Assembly: GCF_964253035.1 (NCBI RefSeq)
Contig: NZ_CAXUQL020000001.1
Coordinates: 7,254,001-7,318,000, forward strand
Length of the DNA stretch: 64,000 bases
Reading direction: 5' to 3'
Source: Pseudorhodoferax sp032153935
GTDB lineage: Bacteria; Pseudomonadota; Gammaproteobacteria; Burkholderiales; Burkholderiaceae_C
In this document: positions 22,994 through 32,253 of the stretch, piece by piece
How positions within the stretch are numbered: position 1 is the stretch's first letter
How the letters are laid out: every line of letters starts with the position of its first letter
Made by a program: the position numbers and the translations under genes
The notes under the pieces: model-generated
Told to the model about the DNA's origin: nothing
Database searches by the model: none
Seen by the model: only the letters and a program-made list of their open reading frames with translations

Positions 22994-25063
22994 TCAGCGC
23001 AGCGCCACCACGGCAGGCATCAGCGCTTCGATCTCGGCAAGCGGCCTGCGTTCACCGGGCGGCGCCAGCGGCCCCAGGGCGTTGAGTTGCTCGGACGACA
23101 GCCTGCCGACCAGGCGCCCCAGATCACCGAACCGCAGGCCCTGGCGCACGAGGAAGGCCACGTAGGTGTGGCGCAGGCTTTCGGGCGTCACCGACTGGGG
23201 CTGCTCCAGGCCCGCGTCGAAAGCGCTGGACGTCACGACGCTGGCGACATCCGCCGCCGCGAGCGCCTGGCCGGACACGGACAGCAAGGGCTGCTGCGGT
23301 GACGCTCCGGAGCCGGCACTGGCGACCAGCAGGGCCAGCAACGGATCCGACAGCGCCAGCGCCCGTGGCGCCTCGCCCGGCACCGTCAACCGGCCTGCGG
23401 CGCCATCCAGGTCACCCACGCGCAAGGCCCCGGCCTCCTCGGCCGACAGTCCGCAGAGCAGACACACCAGCAAAGGCAGGTGCTCGGGTGCCGTGGCCGC
23501 CAGCAACTGCCCGACCTCGTACTGCTCCAGTTCGCGCGGCAAGGCCTGCGCCAGCAGCGGGGTTGCCGCCGCAGAGGGCGGTGCGCTCTGCTGGTGCGCC
23601 ACGGCCGCCATCTGCGGCGCTGCGCCGAGCACGGGCCCGACGGGATGGGGTTGCATCCAGGGTTGCGGCACGATGACCGTGGACGGCCCTGGTGCCACGG
23701 GCTCGGTGCGGTTGAAGAACTCGACGAACCACACGGCCAGGAAGCCCAACAGCAGCGAGGCGCCCACCGCGATCGCGGCGTCGCGCGTGTACAGCGGGCG
23801 CCAGGCCGTCTCCGGCACCGCGGCCGGCTCCACGACCAGCAGGCGCGGCTTGCGCTCGCGGGCCGTGGCCTCCAGTGCCAGCAGGCGCTGGCGTGCGCCC
23901 TGGCGCACCTGCTCCAGCCCCTTGAGGTCTTCCTTCATGGCCTCGAACTCGGAAAAGCGGCGCGTGAAGTTCTGCGCTTTCACCCGGTCTTCGCCGAATT
24001 GCTGCTGCAGGCGCTGCGCCGTGGCCTTGGCACCGGCCAGTTCCTCGCGCGCCTCGGTCAGCGCGTTCTGCGCGCCCTTGCGCCGCTCGTTGTCCAGCTG
24101 CTGCTGCAGGTCGGCAATGCGGTTGCGGGCCGCCCGGGCGGTCGGGTCCATGTCCAGGTACTGCGGCGTGAACTGCCGCTCCATCGCCTTGTAGTCCTCG
24201 CGCAGCTGGGACAGCCGCGCCTCGATGCTGGCGACGGTGGGATTGTCCCTGGCCGAGGGTGGCCGCCGCCCCTGGGCCACCGCTTCTTCCAGTGCACGCA
24301 CACGGCCTTCTGCGGCTGCTGCGCGCTCGTCGTTCTTGGCGACGGCATCGCCCAGGCCCTTGAGCCGTGCCAGCGTCTGGTTCTCGCTGCGTTCGGCCGA
24401 CACGATGGCCGAATTGACGCGGAACGCCTCCACCTCGCGCTGGCGCGCCCGCACCCGCTCGTCCATCTCGCGCGCTGTCTCGCGGGCCTGCGCCAGTTGC
24501 TGCTGCACCGCGTTGTCGCCCTGGGCGGCTTGCTCGTCGCGATAGACCTCCACCAGGGTGTTGACCAGGCGCGCCACGCCCTGCCGGTCCGGACCGCGCG
24601 CCTCGATGCGCACGATGTTCGTGCCGTCCACGGCCCGCAGGCTCAGCATGTCCTGCAGTTGCTGCACGCGCTCTTCCAGTGCCGCGCCCTGCAGCTGCCC
24701 CCCGGCCAGACGCTGGGCCACCTTCTCGAGAACCGGCCGGCTGCCCAGGTTCTGCAGGTCGGTCAGGAAATCCTGCGACGCATCGCGCGGTGCCGAGGCC
24801 GCGATCGACGCGCCCAGCGCCGACGGCGTCAGTTGCACACGCGCATTGGCCAGGTAGACCGCCGGCCGCATGTAGGTGTAGGCCAGGCCAGCGATGGCCG
24901 ACAGCAGGAACACGCTGAAGAAAACCAGCACACGCCGACGCATGGCCGCACTGCGACGCGCAGGCATGGCGTCGATCAACGGTGGGCCGGCCGCATAGGC
25001 CTGGAAGGGGGGCGCGTGCAGGCGGCGGGCGGTGTCGTCGTCAAGGGGCACAAAATACCTCAC
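22994..25063 (-). CDS. Wzz/GumC-like chain-length protein with degenerate tyrosine-recombinase-like C-terminal domain
   Basis: The 689-residue protein has a Wzz-type layout: membrane helix at about 43-63, a long periplasmic coiled-coil region (about 185-400) with a PQYLDMDPTARAARN motif, and a second helix at about 429-447. These proteins set polysaccharide chain length in the inner membrane. Beyond it, residues about 510-665 resemble a tyrosine recombinase catalytic domain (LCGLSAEEAGALRVGDLD, then TPESLRHTYVAFLVRQG), but the first catalytic Arg is Ser540, the first His is Glu628, GH is GR654 and no Tyr follows; only Arg631 remains. It is probably a non-catalytic cytoplasmic domain. The start is uncertain: GTG at 25063 or ATG at 24967. 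Confidence 0.75.
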   Translation of the reverse strand: MRYFVPLDDDTARRLHAPPFQAYAAGPPLIDAMPARRSAAMRRRVLVFFSVFLLSAIAGLAYTYMRPAVYLANARVQLTPSALGASIAASAPRDASQDFLTDLQNLGSRPVLEKVAQRLAGGQLQGAALEERVQQLQDMLSLRAVDGTNIVRIEARGPDRQGVARLVNTLVEVYRDEQAAQGDNAVQQQLAQARETAREMDERVRARQREVEAFRVNSAIVSAERSENQTLARLKGLGDAVAKNDERAAAAEGRVRALEEAVAQGRRPPSARDNPTVASIEARLSQLREDYKAMERQFTPQYLDMDPTARAARNRIADLQQQLDNERRKGAQNALTEAREELAGAKATAQRLQQQFGEDRVKAQNFTRRFSEFEAMKEDLKGLEQVRQGARQRLLALEATARERKPRLLVVEPAAVPETAWRPLYTRDAAIAVGASLLLGFLAVWFVEFFNRTEPVAPGPSTVIVPQPWMQPHPVGPVLGAAPQMAAVAHQQSAPPSAAATPLLAQALPRELEQYEVGQLLAATAPEHLPLLVCLLCGLSAEEAGALRVGDLDGAAGRLTVPGEAPRALALSDPLLALLVASAGSGASPQQPLLSVSGQALAAADVASVVTSSAFDAGLEQPQSVTPESLRHTYVAFLVRQGLRFGDLGRLVGRLSSEQLNALGPLAPPGERRPLAEIEALMPAVVALR

Positions 25064-25130
25064 GGACTGGGCAACTGCGCACCCGTCGCCGCCAACCAGG
25101 GTCGTGCGCGGCCAGCGGGGTGGGCCGCCA

Positions 25131-27164
25131 CTATACGTGGGCAGGCGGGCTGGCCACAGCCGCCGTGCGCGGCAGATGCAGGGAGAAGAACAACAGCAGC
25201 AGGAACAGGAACGCCACCCGCGGCATGTCCATGATGCTGCTCACCAAGCCCAGCGCGCAGGCACCCGCCAGCCCCGCTGCCAGGTAGGGCGCCAGCGGCC
25301 GGCCACGCGCCGCGCCGAATGACACCCGCCACAGTGCCCAGGCCACGAGGGCGGCGAAGACCAGCAAGGCCAGGACGCCCCGTTCGATCAGCCACTCCAG
25401 GTACAGGTTGTCGATGTGCCACGGCAGAAAGTAGCTGTCGACCACCGGAAACCACTGCGCCAGCCCTTGTTCGAAGCCAGCGTTGCGCAGCGCGACCGGC
25501 TGCCCACCGGCCGCGAGTGACAGGTTGTCCAGGTCCACCGCGCCGCCGGGCCGTGTCACGGCCAACTCCAGGCTCACGCGCCGCGGCGCCCATGCCGCAC
25601 CGGCCTCGAGCGGCGGTCCGGCCAGGTCCAGTTCCACATGCTGCCAGGCGCCGTTGCTCCCCCTGCGCACAGTCAGATGGCGGATCTGGCAGTCGCCCTC
25701 GTAGATCAGGTGCCGCTCACACACCAGGATGCGCAGCCGCGTCGGCTGCGCCATCCGCACGTCCAGACCGACGCGGTAGCGCGCACCAGGCACCAGCGCG
25801 ACCTGCTGCGTGAGCGCATACCGGCCCGCCAGTTGCGGACGTGTCGGCGGGCCGTACAGACGCAGGAACTGTCCACCGGGCCGCTCTGGATCGGCCAGCG
25901 CCACGGCGGCGCCCGGGAATTCGCCGGCACGGTCGATGTCGGCGTAGTGCTCGGGCAGGCGGCCCAGGCCGATGCCGCCGAGCCATGCGGACGGCGTCTG
26001 CAGGACCGACACCCCCCGCATCCAGTGCGACAGACGGCTGCCGAAATCCTCCTTGGTGTCGCCCAACCGGTCGAACAGGAAACTGCTGGCCAGTGCCATC
26101 AACACCACCTGGGCCACCAGCAGCACCCGCAGCACGGCGTTGGCGCGTCGGCGCCACGGCGGCCCTGCATCGGCCGGGGCGCCGCGCGGCTGCCGATGCA
26201 ACAGCAGCCCCACCACGGCGAGGCTGCCAGCCACCGCGCCGTAGACGCCACGAGCGAAGGTGGTCAGGCAGACATAGGCCAGCACCAGCGCCAGCAACGC
26301 GGCCGCGCCCCACGCCAGGGGGCGCCGTGCCGAGACCACGGCCCAGACCGCGAACGGCACCGCCAGCGCCAGGTAGCCGTCGATGGCGGCGCCGCCGACG
26401 TGCATCTCCCAGAACAGCCCCGCTGTCCGGTAGTCCGAGGCGAAGTTGAGCAGGCCCGGCAGCGCCTCCCGCTCCCAGAGCACCCCCAACGCGAACGCGG
26501 CCAGCCCGGCCACCAGGCCGGCGGCCAGCCCGCGCTGCGCCGACGCGGCCGAGCGCTGCAAGGCATCGCGCAGCAAGGGCACGGCCAGCAAGGCATAGGC
26601 CAGCGATTTGCCGACGCGCAGGCTGTTCTCGAAGGAGGTGTAGGGACCAGAGGGATGCGGCGGCAGCCGCTGCAGATCGGCCCAGGCCAGCCACATGCCG
26701 GCCAGCAGCGACAGGCCGAGCGCGAGCAACAGCGCGTCGCGCCAGGACCAACGGGCCGGCAACGACGACGCCGGCGGGCCCTGCATGGCCAGGCGTGCGT
26801 GGCCGGCCGCCAGCGCCACCAGGACCAGCAGGTCGGTCTCGTCCGCGGCGATCCAGCCCGTCCAGGGCGCCAGGCTCAACCACGGCATGCCTGCCGGCAC
26901 GACGATGAGCCACAGCCGCGGCCAGCGCCAAGCCGCGCCCAGCCAGAGCAGGCACAAGGCGCACGCCAGGACCGGCGCCAGCGGGTGCCGGCTGGCCAGC
27001 CACAGGGCCAGCGCACCGCACACCAGCGCCGCCAGGGCGTTCGCCCCGCGCCGGGCCATCCAGCGCAGACCGTCGCGCCGGGTCGCGGGCGCGGCGGAAA
27101 CTGCATCAAACTTTGCCGACAAATTGGGCCCGGAAGGGAAAGAGTGGTTGCTGCGCCGCAACAT
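25131..27164 (-). CDS. O-antigen ligase/polymerase-like membrane protein with large periplasmic insert
   Basis: This 677-residue protein has about ten or more hydrophobic helices, with a Wzy/WaaL-type region (YVCLTTFARGVYGAVAG near 300, GDTKEDFGSRLSHWMRGV near 370). Unlike a simple Wzy it carries an insert of about 180 residues (roughly 400-570) that looks like a beta-sandwich: YRVGLDVRMAQPTRLRILVC, then HVELDLAGPPLE and VSLELAVTRPGGAVDLDNLSLA. Short helices at the end (about 590-670) close the protein. It probably polymerises or ligates the exopolysaccharide at the periplasmic face, with the insert binding glycan. It lies 67 bp upstream of the Wzz-like gene. Confidence 0.72.
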   Translation of the reverse strand: MLRRSNHSFPSGPNLSAKFDAVSAAPATRRDGLRWMARRGANALAALVCGALALWLASRHPLAPVLACALCLLWLGAAWRWPRLWLIVVPAGMPWLSLAPWTGWIAADETDLLVLVALAAGHARLAMQGPPASSLPARWSWRDALLLALGLSLLAGMWLAWADLQRLPPHPSGPYTSFENSLRVGKSLAYALLAVPLLRDALQRSAASAQRGLAAGLVAGLAAFALGVLWEREALPGLLNFASDYRTAGLFWEMHVGGAAIDGYLALAVPFAVWAVVSARRPLAWGAAALLALVLAYVCLTTFARGVYGAVAGSLAVVGLLLHRQPRGAPADAGPPWRRRANAVLRVLLVAQVVLMALASSFLFDRLGDTKEDFGSRLSHWMRGVSVLQTPSAWLGGIGLGRLPEHYADIDRAGEFPGAAVALADPERPGGQFLRLYGPPTRPQLAGRYALTQQVALVPGARYRVGLDVRMAQPTRLRILVCERHLIYEGDCQIRHLTVRRGSNGAWQHVELDLAGPPLEAGAAWAPRRVSLELAVTRPGGAVDLDNLSLAAGGQPVALRNAGFEQGLAQWFPVVDSYFLPWHIDNLYLEWLIERGVLALLVFAALVAWALWRVSFGAARGRPLAPYLAAGLAGACALGLVSSIMDMPRVAFLFLLLLFFSLHLPRTAAVASPPAHV

Positions 27165-27239
27165 CGCCGCATCTGCTCGTTAAGATCGCGACTTTGCCGC
27201 CATGGGGGCGGCATTGTCCTCGCCCAATCTCTGCACACC

Positions 27240-28559
27240 ATGAAAATCACCGTCGTTGGAACTGGCTATGTCGGCCTCGTGAGTGGAACCTGCCTGGCCG
27301 AAGTCGGCAACGACGTGCTCTGCCTGGACGTGGACCCGGAGAAGATCCGCATCCTGGAAGAGGGCGGCATTCCGATCTACGAGCCGGGCCTGCAGGAGAT
27401 GGTGCGCCGCAACGTCGCGGCCGGACGCCTGCACTTCACCACCAGCATCGAGAAGGCGGTGGACCACGGCACCATCCAGTTCATCGCCGTCGGCACACCG
27501 CCGGACGAGGACGGCTCGGCCGACATGAAGTACGTGCTGGCCGCGGCGCGCAACATCGGTCGCCTGATGACGGACTACAAGGTCGTCGTCGACAAGAGCA
27601 CAGTGCCCGTGGGCACGGCCGATCTGGTGCGCGCCACCGTGGCGGAAGAGCTCAAGAAGCGCGGCACCGAAGTGCCTTTCAGCGTGGTGTCCAACCCCGA
27701 GTTCCTCAAGGAAGGCGCGGCCGTCGAGGACTTCATGCGCCCGGACCGCATCGTCGTCGGCGCCGAGGACGAACAGGCCATCCTGCTCATGAAGGCCTTG
27801 TACGCCCCGTTCCAGCGCAACCACGAGCGCCTGATCGTCACCGACGTGAAGAGCGCGGAACTGACCAAGTACGCCGCCAACGCCATGCTGGCCACGCGCA
27901 TCAGCTTCATGAACGAGCTGGCGAACCTGGCCGAGAAACTGGGCGCAGACATCGAGATGGTGCGCCAGGGCATCGGCTCGGACCCGCGCATCGGTTACCA
28001 CTTCCTGTACCCGGGCTGCGGCTATGGTGGCTCCTGCTTCCCCAAGGACGTCAAGGCGCTGATCAAGACCGCCGCCGACAAGGCCGACATCGAGCTCAAG
28101 GTGCTCACGGCCGTGGAGGAAGCCAACGACCTGCAGAAGCACGTGCTGACCGGCAAGATCAAGGCCCATTTCGGCGATTTGAAAGGCAAGCACTTCGCGC
28201 TGTGGGGCCTGGCGTTCAAGCCCAACACCGACGACATGCGCGACGCCCCCAGCCGCACGCTGATCGCCGACCTGCTGGCCGCGGGCGCCACCGTGACGGC
28301 CTACGACCCGGTGGCCGTGCACGAGGCCCAGCGCATCTTCGGCGCCACCGAAGGCCTGCGCTACGGCGACAGCCCCACGGCCTGCCTGGAGGGTGCCGAT
28401 GCGCTGGTCATCGTGACGGAGTGGAAGGAATTCCGCAGCCCGGACTTCGACGTCATCAAGGCCAAGCTTTCGGCTCCGGTGATCTTCGACGGGCGCAACC
28501 TGTATGACCCCAAGTTCGTGCGCGCGGCCGGGCTCACCTATCTGCCGATCGGCCGCTGA
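27240..28559 (+). CDS. ugd: UDP-glucose 6-dehydrogenase
   Basis: The 439-residue enzyme oxidises UDP-glucose twice with NAD+ to UDP-glucuronate. The N-terminal Rossmann motif GTGYVGLVSGTCLAEVGN begins at residue 7, and the catalytic Cys lies in YGGSCFPKDVKAL near 260. The C-terminal domain has GLAFKPNTDDMRDAPS near 320. I start at the ATG at 27240; the open frame far upstream is shadow. It supplies an acidic sugar to the polymer and is divergent, by 75 bp, from the polymerase-like gene. Confidence 0.96.
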   Translation: MKITVVGTGYVGLVSGTCLAEVGNDVLCLDVDPEKIRILEEGGIPIYEPGLQEMVRRNVAAGRLHFTTSIEKAVDHGTIQFIAVGTPPDEDGSADMKYVLAAARNIGRLMTDYKVVVDKSTVPVGTADLVRATVAEELKKRGTEVPFSVVSNPEFLKEGAAVEDFMRPDRIVVGAEDEQAILLMKALYAPFQRNHERLIVTDVKSAELTKYAANAMLATRISFMNELANLAEKLGADIEMVRQGIGSDPRIGYHFLYPGCGYGGSCFPKDVKALIKTAADKADIELKVLTAVEEANDLQKHVLTGKIKAHFGDLKGKHFALWGLAFKPNTDDMRDAPSRTLIADLLAAGATVTAYDPVAVHEAQRIFGATEGLRYGDSPTACLEGADALVIVTEWKEFRSPDFDVIKAKLSAPVIFDGRNLYDPKFVRAAGLTYLPIGR

Positions 28560-28580
28560 ACGACATCACCACAACCCGCA

Positions 28581-28601
28581 GGCAGCACCCCGCGTGCTGC
28601 C
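28581..28601 (+). other. 8-bp hairpin just upstream of the MBOAT start
   Basis: GGCAGCAC (28581-28588) and GTGCTGCC (28594-28601) form a perfect stem around CCCGC, 9 bases before the ATG of the MBOAT gene. No T-run follows, so it is not a standard terminator. It could modulate translation start or stabilise the processed mRNA. Confidence 0.5.
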
Positions 28602-28610
28602 CGGCTTGCC

Positions 28611-30089
28611 ATGCTGTTCACCACCGCGACGTTCAGCTTCCTCTATCTGCCGATCGTTCTGATCGGCTTTTTTGCGCTTGGCAGGCGCGCACCGACGCTC
28701 TCGGCACTGTGGCTGTTCGCCGCATCCGTGTTCTTCTACGGCTACTGGATGCCGGAGTTCACGCTGCTGCTGCTGGGCTCGATCGGCGTCAATTTCTTCA
28801 TCGGCCAGCGGATCGCAGCCCGCCAGGGCCCTGCGCGCCGCACCTGGCTGGCGGTTGGCATTGTTCTGAACCTGGCCACCCTGGCGTACTTCAAGTACGC
28901 CAACTTCTTCATCGACAACCTCGAGGCGCTGCTGGGTGCGCAATTCCGGGTCGCGCGCATCATCCTGCCGATCGGCATCTCGTTCTACTCGTTCACCCAG
29001 ATCGCCTACCTCGTTGACACATGGCAGGGCAAGGTGCGGGAGGCGCGGCCTGTGCACTACGGCCTGTTCGTCACCTTCTTTCCCCACCTGATCGCGGGCC
29101 CGGTACTGCACCACGCGCAGATGATGCCGCAGTTCGCCAATCCCGCCGTCTATCGCTTCAATGCCGCCCATTTCACCGCCGGCCTGGCGATCTTCTGCAT
29201 CGGCCTGTTCAAGAAGATCGTGTTGGCGGATGGCATCGCGCCCTATGCCGACGCTGTGTTCGTGCCGGTTGACGCCGGTGCGCACCCGGACATGGCCGAA
29301 GCCTGGATCGGCGCGCTCGCGTACACGTTCCAGCTGTACTTCGACTTCTCGGGTTACTCCGACATGGCCATCGGCCTGTCCTGGATGTTCAACATCCGCC
29401 TGCCCTTCAACTTCGACTCGCCCTACAAGGCACTGAACATCAGCGACTTCTGGCGCCGCTGGCACATTTCGCTGTCCACCTTCCTGCGCGACTACCTTTA
29501 CGTCCCGCTGGGTGGCAACCGCAAGGGGCGCATGCGGCGCTACCTGAACCTGGGCGCCACCATGGTGCTGGGCGGCCTCTGGCATGGGGCCAGCTGGTCC
29601 TTCGTGCTGTGGGGAGCCATGCACGGCGTCTACCTCATGGTCAACCACGCGTTCCGCGCGCTGACGGAGAAGCTCGGCTGGCGCGCCGCACTGGACGCGA
29701 GCGCAGCGTTCCGGCTGTTGGCATGGTCGCTCACTTTCCTGTCGGTCGTGGCAGCCTGGGTGCTGTTCCGGGCCGAGACGATGCATGGCGCGTCGCGCAT
29801 GCTGCAGTCCATGGCGGGATGGGTTCCGCAGAGCACGGACAGGGGCCTGCTGTGGTGGAACGCAGGTCTCCAACCGCGGGTGGCCATGGGTTGGTGCCTG
29901 GTACTCGCCGTGGTGGCCGTCGCCCTGCGCAACAGCAACCAGATCGGGGAACGGTTGCTCGCCGCCATGCAGGCACGGCCAGCCTGGCGCGCACCTCTGG
30001 CCGGTGCCGCGCTGGCCAGCGCCGTGGCCCTCGTCGTCGTGAACACCACGCGCAGTTCCTCCAGCGCATTCATCTACTTCAATTTCTGA
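28611..30089 (+). CDS. MBOAT family O-acyltransferase (AlgI-like)
   Basis: This 492-residue multi-helix protein matches the AlgI group of membrane-bound O-acyltransferases, which pass acetyl groups across the inner membrane for polysaccharide acetylation. Family marks are KYANFFIDNL near 98, FPHLIAGPVLHH near 155, FSGYSDMAIGLS near 248, NISDFWRRWHISLSTFLRDYLY near 280, and the active-site His325 in GLWHGASW. The downstream SGNH gene starts within its stop (TGATG), so the pair are coupled, as in alginate acetylation. Confidence 0.94.
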   Translation: MLFTTATFSFLYLPIVLIGFFALGRRAPTLSALWLFAASVFFYGYWMPEFTLLLLGSIGVNFFIGQRIAARQGPARRTWLAVGIVLNLATLAYFKYANFFIDNLEALLGAQFRVARIILPIGISFYSFTQIAYLVDTWQGKVREARPVHYGLFVTFFPHLIAGPVLHHAQMMPQFANPAVYRFNAAHFTAGLAIFCIGLFKKIVLADGIAPYADAVFVPVDAGAHPDMAEAWIGALAYTFQLYFDFSGYSDMAIGLSWMFNIRLPFNFDSPYKALNISDFWRRWHISLSTFLRDYLYVPLGGNRKGRMRRYLNLGATMVLGGLWHGASWSFVLWGAMHGVYLMVNHAFRALTEKLGWRAALDASAAFRLLAWSLTFLSVVAAWVLFRAETMHGASRMLQSMAGWVPQSTDRGLLWWNAGLQPRVAMGWCLVLAVVAVALRNSNQIGERLLAAMQARPAWRAPLAGAALASAVALVVVNTTRSSSSAFIYFNF

Positions 30090-31141
30090 TGGGCCGCGCA
30101 CCGCTCCTGTTCCTCGGAGGCATTGTCGCCACCGCAGTCTGCGCGGAAATCGTGCTGCACGGGCTGCCCGTGTCCACGGCCACGATGACGGGCTACTACC
30201 AAGACCCCGACATCCTGGCCTATCCGGCCCACCACACGTGGACCATGGCCACGGGCTGGGATCTGCGCAACCCGCACACGCTGCGGGCCAACAACTGGGG
30301 CTTTGCGGCGGAGCACGAATTCACCGCCGACCCCGAGGCTGTCGCGCTGATCGGGGACAGCTATGTCGAGGCCTCCATGCTGGCGCCGCGCGATCGCCCG
30401 GCCGCTCAGCTGGAAGCGCTGCTCCCGGGGCAGCGCAAGGTCTACGCCATGGGAACGCCCGGAACCGCGATGCTCGACTACGCGCAGCGCATCCGTTTCG
30501 CCAACGAACACTTCCAGATCCGTGATTTCGTCGTGCTCATGGAGGGTGCGGACGCCCCGCAGGCGCTGTGCGGCAGCGGCAACATCGTGAGCCGGTGCCT
30601 CGACCCGGAGACGCTGGAACCCCGGATCGCACGGCATCCGCGCGCCTCGGCCTGGACCGACCTGGCCCGGCATTCCGCGCTTGCGCAATACCTCATGAGC
30701 CAGCTGCGCTTCAAGCCCGCAACGGTGGTCAAGGCCATGTTCACCCGCAAGCCACCGGAAGAGGCCGGCGCCGGGGCCGGCAAGGCCGTACCGGCCGCAC
30801 CCGACCCGGAGCAACTGGCACGCGCGCGAGCCGTAGTCGATGCCGTCGTCCAGCAGTTCTTCGCCACCGTTCCGCGCGCGCAGATCCGACAGCTCGTCTT
30901 TCTCGTCGACGGTCGCCGCACCAGCCAGGCCGCGCCCCGAACACTGGCAGAACTGGAGCGCGCGCACCTGATCCTGCGCCTGCGCGAACAGGGCGCGACC
31001 GTGCATGACCTCGAGCCACTCTATGCGGCGCATGCAGCCAGGTCGCAGCGCTCGCTCGCGGTCGGCCCCTACGATGGCCACCTGAACCCCACGGGACTGC
31101 ACCTGGCCATGGCAGCCGCTGCGCAGTCTCTGGCGCGCTGA
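30089..31141 (+). CDS. SGNH hydrolase-fold protein, putative polysaccharide O-acetyltransferase partner
   Basis: The 350-residue protein has one N-terminal membrane anchor (about 4-22) and then an SGNH fold: the catalytic Ser91 in IGDSYVE near 88-94, and the C-terminal Asp329-Gly-His331 before LNPTGLHLA. The coupling to the MBOAT gene fits the AlgI/AlgJ pattern, where the SGNH protein sits in the periplasm and moves acetyl to the glycan. The acceptor sugar is unknown. Confidence 0.8.
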   Translation: MGRAPLLFLGGIVATAVCAEIVLHGLPVSTATMTGYYQDPDILAYPAHHTWTMATGWDLRNPHTLRANNWGFAAEHEFTADPEAVALIGDSYVEASMLAPRDRPAAQLEALLPGQRKVYAMGTPGTAMLDYAQRIRFANEHFQIRDFVVLMEGADAPQALCGSGNIVSRCLDPETLEPRIARHPRASAWTDLARHSALAQYLMSQLRFKPATVVKAMFTRKPPEEAGAGAGKAVPAAPDPEQLARARAVVDAVVQQFFATVPRAQIRQLVFLVDGRRTSQAAPRTLAELERAHLILRLREQGATVHDLEPLYAAHAARSQRSLAVGPYDGHLNPTGLHLAMAAAAQSLAR

Positions 31142-31232
31142 TGGCTGCTCCTGCGAGCCGTTACGATCCGGGTTTGGCGTGCAAGCCGATGCCCTGAACA
31201 CTGCGCCACGCACACATCAAACAAAGATCCGC

Positions 31233-32144
31233 ATGCCGACACTCAAAGCCCTTCGCGAGCGCTGCGCCAGAACCTACTACAAAGCGCTCTACATGCAGCA
31301 GGCCAAGGCCGTCTTGCGCACGCCCCCTGTGCAGCCCGGCACCTTGCCGCTGACAACGCTGTCAATGGTCCATACGCGCGACGTCGTCCCGTACCTTGTC
31401 GCGTTCAAGTCGTTCCACCGTCAGGCCACGGGGCAGCGTGCCGTCGTGGTCTGTGACCCCAGCATCACGCCGGCTGATCGAGCCACACTGCGCGCGCACA
31501 TCCCACACCTGGAACTGCGCGACGCCGGGGAGTTCACGCACCCGTCCATTCCGCGCGGGGGTACCTGGGAACGCCTGTTCGCCATCTCGGAGTACGCGAC
31601 ACGGCAATTCACCGTCCAGCTCGATGCCGACACGCTGGCCACCGGCCCACTGCCAGAAGTCTGCGACAGCATCTTGGCCAATCGCCCTTTCGTGATCGGC
31701 GAGGTGCTGGCGCAGCGCATCGATCCGCTGGCGGTGTTCGCGGCCACCGCACGCACCTGGACCAGCGGCCATGTGCAGGCCCTGGCAGAGGCATCGCTGG
31801 ACGGCATCGGACTGCCACCCGAGACGCTCTATGTCCGAGGCTGTTCCGGTTTCACCGGGTTCCGCACTGGCGCGGACATGCGTGGTTGCCTGCTCGATTT
31901 TTCCGAAAGAATGCGCAGCAAGCTCGGCGACCGCTGGCGCGACTGGGGCACGGAGCAGGTCACCTCCAACTTCGTGGTCGCCAACCAGGCCGATGCGCGC
32001 GTGCTGCCGTTCCCGAAATACGCTTCGGCCCATCAAACGGATGCCGATTCGGTGTTCTTTCACTTCATCGGCTCGGTGCGCTTTCGCAACCGCCGCTACG
32101 AACGCGAGACCGCAACGTTCTTGCGCAGCCTGGGTACAGGCTGA
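31233..32144 (+). CDS. putative glycosyltransferase (GT-A fold, DAD motif)
   Basis: The 303-residue protein has a candidate metal-binding DxD as QLDADTLATGPLP near 130 and a GT-A-like pattern of SMVHTRDVVPYLVAFKSFHRQ near 45 and VRGCSGFTGFRTG near 210. It has no signal peptide or helix, so it acts at the cytoplasmic face. The family is not certain; it resembles capsule/LPS transferases that read an alpha-linked sugar acceptor. I use the ATG at 31233; a GTG at 31179 in frame is also possible. No strong Shine-Dalgarno is seen for either. Confidence 0.55.
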   Translation: MPTLKALRERCARTYYKALYMQQAKAVLRTPPVQPGTLPLTTLSMVHTRDVVPYLVAFKSFHRQATGQRAVVVCDPSITPADRATLRAHIPHLELRDAGEFTHPSIPRGGTWERLFAISEYATRQFTVQLDADTLATGPLPEVCDSILANRPFVIGEVLAQRIDPLAVFAATARTWTSGHVQALAEASLDGIGLPPETLYVRGCSGFTGFRTGADMRGCLLDFSERMRSKLGDRWRDWGTEQVTSNFVVANQADARVLPFPKYASAHQTDADSVFFHFIGSVRFRNRRYERETATFLRSLGTG

Positions 32145-32253
32145 AACCAGCGGGGTTGAACCCCTGCCCGGTGCTGCACACCAAGCATCGTGTTCCCCGG
32201 CTGGAGTGCTCCCCGCGGTCTGCGGGAGCTCCGTCCTTTCTGGGAGATGGGAG

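Noticed and set aside
22985..22999. CGCTGAA-C-TTCAGCG palindrome between nicB and the Wzz-like gene as a terminator
   Set aside because: The 7-bp stem has a 1-base loop and no T-run on either side, so it was not called.
22994..23600. Integrase gene or mobile element suggested by the recombinase-like domain
   Set aside because: The domain is fused in frame to a Wzz-type protein, lacks catalytic residues, and no attachment site repeats or other mobile genes are present.
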